From: Trichinella spiralis
Lineage: Eukaryota > Nematoda > Enoplea > Trichinellida > Trichinellidae
Reading direction: 5' to 3'
DNA: 29,371 nucleotides
Assembly (NCBI GenBank): GCA_000181795.3
Contig: CM012955.1
Coordinates: forward strand, 2,889,539-2,918,909
The notes beneath the pieces were generated by a model. That model worked only from the letters and a program-made list of their open reading frames with translations. It did no database searches and was not told the origin of the DNA. This document shows, one piece after another, positions 24,976-29,371 of the stretch. Position 1 is the first letter of the stretch. Each line of letters begins with the position of its first letter. The position numbers were made by a program, and so were the translations under genes.

Positions 24976-27002
24976 AAAAGGAACAGTCAAAGTAATATAC
25001 AAAGTTCAATAAAAACACTACAAACTATGTTGCAAAAGGGGAAAGGTGCAATCATTTTTAGAACAACATAAATAAAGGTAACAATAAATAACTAAAGGTA
25101 CGCGCGACATTTCTAATCATAAATAATTTGATGCAAAATGATTTCAAAGTTTAAAACTCTAGCAATTCCAATTTGCGAATTATCAATATTAAAAAGTAGA
25201 AAAATAAGCAGAAACAAGCCGCACAACTTACTGAATTACAAAATGAACTAATAACATATTTTTTCATCACTAAATAATTAATACAAAATTTCATTTCATA
25301 AATAGAAATGAACTGTATAATTACACATCAACTATTTAAAACTATTTTGAAGACTAAAAATATATTTATGAATATTATGATAGGAGATGTAAAAGATCAC
25401 TTTCTTAAATTATACTATATGCCGCTTACCATTGTATGCCATGGCCTATTTATAAAAAAGTAACAAAGCTGGTACTAACGAACTATAAGCAATTAAATGT
25501 AGATACCCAGCAATTTATAACAAAAATAAAAAATTGAAAATTATTAAAATACAGCATTTTAATAATTGTAATTTTGAATGTCTTTTGTGAATAACTGTTT
25601 TGTGAATAACATAAATCATTCAACTGCATGTAATACAAAAATACGACTACAGTATGTTTACTAAACTCAAGTTTTAGTTTAGTTAGTTTTAGTTTAAACA
25701 CAGAAACGAATCGAAATCAGTTTTATATCAAATAAAATGAACTAAAGTACATGCATATTTATATATAAAATATTGATTTTGTTGTTAATTGAATATACTC
25801 TACACAAAAATGCAAAGCTCTGCGTCAGCAACAATGTGCCATTATAAAGGCCAAAGCCAAACAAAGACGTGAAACAGAACATTCATTACTGTAAATGAAT
25901 GCAATTAAAAAAGTACCATACTGTATTATTTATTTACAATGGGTGAATAAAAAAGCAACAATGGTCGCAACGTCTGTTGTATCTTAATACTTTTGACAAG
26001 ATTATTTATCTATGAAAAAGATTATAGTATTCATTATTAGTGCAAAAATAAAAGTTAAAAATTTTTACTTTATGAAATAAATATCGAAATATTGTGAACA
26101 GCACAACAAAAAGTGATTGATTGATTACTCGAAAGTTTCCTTGTCAGGTGATTGCAAAAAATGAACACAGTTCAGAAAATAAGCAGAATTGAGTCACTGT
26201 AGAAATGAAAAGTGAAACCAATATAAATTTTTAATACGCATTGTCATTTTAACGACTGTATGCTGACGTTCTGTTGATCAACACTGACAACTAAATTATT
26301 GCAATTTCATGATTTTTTACGTACTTTTTGCAATGTTTATAACGAAGCAATGCCTAATTGTTTTCATTTTAAATTGAATTTCATAAGTGAAATGTAAAAA
26401 TTACTGTTTTCTATTTTGGAATCGTTCATAAGTCAAGTACTGTAATGTTCAGAATTTATTTATTGAAGTAATTGATAAATAATGTTTTTTTTATTTGGCT
26501 TATAGACTTTTCTAAATGTTATTGTACAGGATTTTTTTCTAATTACCCTAACTGAAAAATAATTTCCCCTTTGTATTCAGGTTTATTTTTATTTTCATGA
26601 AGGAAACCCATCACGTAACTAGTAAACGTAACTTGCTAAATGCTTTGCTGAAGTTGTGATTCATCACAAAATATGAATACTTTAATTACAGGATTGTTGA
26701 GCCAACGCATACATCTAAGGTTACGTAACTGATTTTCCTCATCATCAAGGATTCTATCAAAACCGCCTATGCAAAGCATGCTAATTTATGGAATGTTCCC
26801 TGTCAGTAGGTTGTCGTAGGTTTTTATTGTTTATCCTGTTTGAAATATTAATTAGAGAAGCATTTATAAAATTCATATTCATTGTGACAACATTAAAGAA
26901 ATAAAGTAGAATAAACTAAAGTAAAACAATCATGACCAGAATGTATAATAATGTTAGATTTTCATATAAAGCATATCACATAAAGCATCATATTAAATGT
27001 AG

Positions 27003-27029
27003 ATAATAATAATAATAATAATAGTAATA
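27003..27029. repeat. (AAT)n trinucleotide repeat
   Basis: Eight or so ATA/AAT copies with one G interruption in noncoding DNA. Confidence 0.85.
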
Positions 27030-28623
27030 AAATTTTACAAAATTCGTTCATCACATTAAACATAGCAAAAAGCGTTGTAAACATCCTTTATCATTAAATC
27101 TTTATTCCATTATTACTGTAGCTGACTGTAGATTTTACCTACAAAGTTTTCTGCTGATTTCATTATCCTGAAGACAAATGATATGCACTTATTAAAATAT
27201 ATATTTGAATTTTTCAATATTTTTATAACAAGTAGACAATTGAGTTGTAACGAATATTGTAAACGAAAACAGACTAACTGAAATCCTGAAAACATGAAAT
27301 AATATTTTCAAAATGGTTGTTATGAATAAATACATAATCATATAATTATTATGTGAAATGAATATTAACTGATCAATAAAAAATGTAGTGTTTGACAGCT
27401 TAGAATAATAACTGTGCTGTCATTATGCAGCTCATCAATCAACATGAAATGAATATGCAAAACTTCGAAATGCAATAACACCATAACTTCATATAAGAAA
27501 TAAGTGAAATGTTAACCACTTCTCATGGAAACAGATATTCATCCGATCAACGACAACCACAGCAGCAAATGTCATTATGGATACGAATACTAAATATCAG
27601 CAGTGCAATTCGCAATTATTTGCAACTTTTATAAGTCATATCCATGCGTCGATGGAACCATGCAAGCAAATTTCTTTAAAATTCTCTCTGCCAGTTCACC
27701 TGGAGAACTGTAACAAGTTCAACTTCTTCTATATGAATAATCAATGCGGATGTAAAAATTACAAACGAAATTAACACTCAAAACAAGAAGCCTATTACAT
27801 TTCATATTAAAAACTGCCTTTCGTCAAAGCAATTCATTCAAAATGTTCAAACAGCGCTTCCCCAGACATGTTGTGCGGAATTTCAATTCATTGCTACAAG
27901 TTTGATCAAATTCCAACTTTTCACAAACGGCTACTTTCAAACATCGAAAAAAGAGCATGCTTAACAACAAATTAAAGTTCATTCAACAGCAATACAATAC
28001 ATACTTTGGGCTACCGTGAGTATTAGACATAACATAAACATACAACAACAAACTGAAACAAGCAACAATCGCCACACAGTAAATCAAAAAAATACAAATT
28101 ATTTAACTTTATACTGCGATATACTCACCTCATTGCTTAAATGAAGACAAAAATACAAAGTTACAATGTGCACACATCAAATATTCGATTATTCCATGAA
28201 TACCCAACGTAGCACGGAAAACGGATGAAACACCATCTTTCCTGCAATCGTTCATGAAAACCCATGCAAAACAGAAATTCAGCACTTCCTGAAACGACTT
28301 CCCTTCTACACATTCTACAAAAAAATATAGAATAATTTTCAGTTAAAACATAACCTTTTCAATGCCGATAAACGGCAACATCAGCAGCACCTTATTGACA
28401 GCCATTTAATCAACAACCAAAGGATGCATAAATTTGCATATTTCAAATATGTAATAATATTCCTAATAAAAAAATGAAATATAAAAAAGACAAGAGCAAC
28501 ATATAGTGCTAAATGTAATATACACAATGCTGGGGGTTTCTTCAAGATGCAGTGAAAAAACAAAACCCAACATGGGATTATAGATATAGGGGCGTAGCCC
28601 AAGATGCAGGACGATGGAACCCT

Positions 28624-28822
28624 ATCGCTTCAAGGCTTTTTAAAAGCTAAGATCAAAGTGTAGTATCTGTTCTTATCAGCTTAATTTCTGGTATGAATCC
28701 CAAGCGGATTCGTTACGAAATTTGCATAAGTTTTTGAAAAAATAGGCATTTGGTCGAGTGCTCGCACCACCATTTGTCGCGGGTCGTCCTGATATTGCAC
28801 TACATTCAGGAACGGCCTATTC
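28624..28822 (+). ncRNA. U2: U2 spliceosomal snRNA
   Basis: U2 snRNA pairs with the intron branch site in the major spliceosome. The transcript would begin ATCGCTTC, the U2 5' end. The block AAAGTGTAGTATCTGTTCTT includes the GUAGUA branch-site recognition sequence and is almost identical to metazoan U2. Stem-loop I has diverged but still pairs (GCTTTT with AAAAGC). Stem-loop IIa pairs TATCAG with CTGGTA, using a G-U pair. IIb is a perfect GAATCC-CAAGC-GGATTC hairpin, although its sequence differs from vertebrate U2. A Sm-type site, AAGTTTTTGA, follows at about 28728-28737. Stem-loop IV keeps CCTGATATTGCACTACATT and CAGGAACGG. Preserved pairing with changed sequence argues for a functional gene rather than a decayed copy. 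The exact 3' end is estimated. Confidence 0.9.
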
Positions 28823-28834
28823 CCTTCGGGGAAT
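28819..28834 (+). other. Perfect 6-bp hairpin with UUCG loop just after U2
   Basis: ATTCCC and GGGAAT flank a TTCG tetraloop, giving a C(UUCG)G hairpin, a class known to be very stable. It overlaps or abuts the predicted U2 3' end, immediately after the 3' strand of stem-loop IV. It could aid 3' end formation or belong to the downstream element. Its role is inferred. Confidence 0.6.
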
Positions 28835-29371
28835 TGTGTTTTAGGAATTGGAATCGGTTTGGTTACGATCGGTCGAGTGGTTCGTGAGATCGAGTGACAG
28901 CCGGGTGGCAGCGACAATGTGTAGTGCAAAGACACCAGCCTTGAAGTCGGGTCGCCGTCGCGGAAAAGAGGTCAACTATGAAGGCCAAATTGTACGGGTA
29001 GAAAGACGGCGTGGATCTCGCAGTAGTACGAGCGCAACGGACCTTGGTACGAGGATGGTTACGCGTGGGCGAAAGAAGCTGATGGAGGCGTCGGTTCGTG
29101 AAGCGGGTCACCACGGAGGTGAATCGGCGAGTACTGTGGACGTCGACGTGGTGGAATCGAAGAAAATTACGGGTAAAACGGCGCGCCGTAATAGAAGAGC
29201 GCCCAGCGGTGATGGAAAAAAGACGAGAGAGCTGTGGTGCGGAATGTGGCCAAGCCGTATGCGTTAACGCTGTTGCGGACCGTAGTGAGGCCAGTTCGCC
29301 CCGCACTCCCAACGTTAGTAAAATCTGGTCGTGACAAGTGTGGTCAACCCACTATAAAACCCTCCCCCCCC
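28830..29371 (+). other. GC-rich segment with arginine-rich open frames; possible 5' part of a mobile element
   Basis: Composition jumps from about one third GC to well over half GC right after U2. On the plus strand a frame is open across 28848-29267, with an ATG at about 28917 giving a basic peptide (GRRRGKEVNYEG, VERRRGSRSS, ARRNRRAPSGDGKKTREL). A second frame, open at 29098-29334, holds a Cys cluster CGAECGQAVC. The two overlap near an A6 run at about 29216-29221, where a frameshift could join them. Long open frames are expected by chance in GC-rich DNA, and a 149-codon minus frame (28863-29312) overlaps too. No reverse transcriptase or other diagnostic domain is visible before the window ends. 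A mobile element 5' region, a structured noncoding repeat or an unrelated gene end are all possible. Confidence 0.35.
29364..29371. repeat. Terminal C homopolymer
   Basis: The window ends in a run of eight C, preceded by CCCT. It follows ACTATAAAAC, a TATA-like stretch. A homopolymer exactly at the end suggests the source contig may stop at a repeat or hard-to-sequence tract. Confidence 0.7.

Larger units (their letters stand above)
24928..28623. other. AT-rich region without recognisable genes
   Basis: Upstream flank of mannosidase II. Frames are broken by frequent stops, and the few open stretches of 60-73 codons (for example 25483-25701, 27113-27295 and 27577-27774) show no family resemblance. 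The promoter of mannosidase II and the upstream control elements of the U2 gene must lie here, but I cannot assign a TATA box or a proximal sequence element with confidence. Confidence 0.5.

Noticed and set aside
27577..27774. 65-codon plus-strand frame
   Set aside because: It is Asn-rich, unlike any family I recognise, and lies in AT-rich noncoding DNA.
28681..28935. 84-codon minus-strand open frame
   Set aside because: It is antisense to the U2 snRNA gene, whose conserved sequence and pairing explain the region.
1..29371. CRISPR arrays, bacterial operons, insertion sequences or tRNA genes
   Set aside because: None is visible. The regular repeats are simple microsatellites, and the genes are eukaryotic with spliceosomal introns.

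Overview
This is eukaryotic nuclear DNA, AT-rich (about one third GC by eye). It carries intron-dense genes with short GT-AG introns (mostly 50-120 nt) and many microsatellites. A two-domain galectin of the nematode 32-kDa type, the intron style and the base composition suggest a nematode. A clade I species such as Trichinella is my best guess; this is inference, not proof.

Layout, left to right. Positions 1-199 hold an open frame on the minus strand that looks like part of an exon running off the left edge. A complete or nearly complete tandem-repeat galectin gene lies on the minus strand at 1290-2595 (6 coding exons, about 272 aa). From 2596 to about 13050 there is a 10.5-kb stretch with no gene I can support, dotted with di-, tri- and tetranucleotide repeats. 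COPB2 (coatomer subunit beta-prime) follows on the minus strand at 13141-18555; I rebuilt 22 coding exons giving about 990 aa. A 595-bp spacer with a long (CA)n tract separates it from the Golgi alpha-mannosidase II gene, also minus, at 19150-24927 (25 coding exons, about 1171 aa). Another stretch of about 3.7 kb without recognisable genes follows. At 28624-28822, on the plus strand, is a U2 snRNA gene with the branch-site recognition sequence, Sm-type site and stem-loops visible. Directly after it the DNA becomes GC-rich (28830-29371), with arginine-rich open frames, and the window ends in a C run.

The three protein genes all relate to the secretory or glycan world. COPB2 coats Golgi vesicles and binds dilysine cargo, mannosidase II trims N-glycans in the Golgi, and galectin binds beta-galactosides. 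They have separate, ordinary eukaryotic gene structures and I see no evidence of an operon. The least ordinary part is the right end: an apparently functional U2 gene abutting a compositionally foreign segment. I suggest, as inference only, that this segment could be the 5' part of a mobile element.
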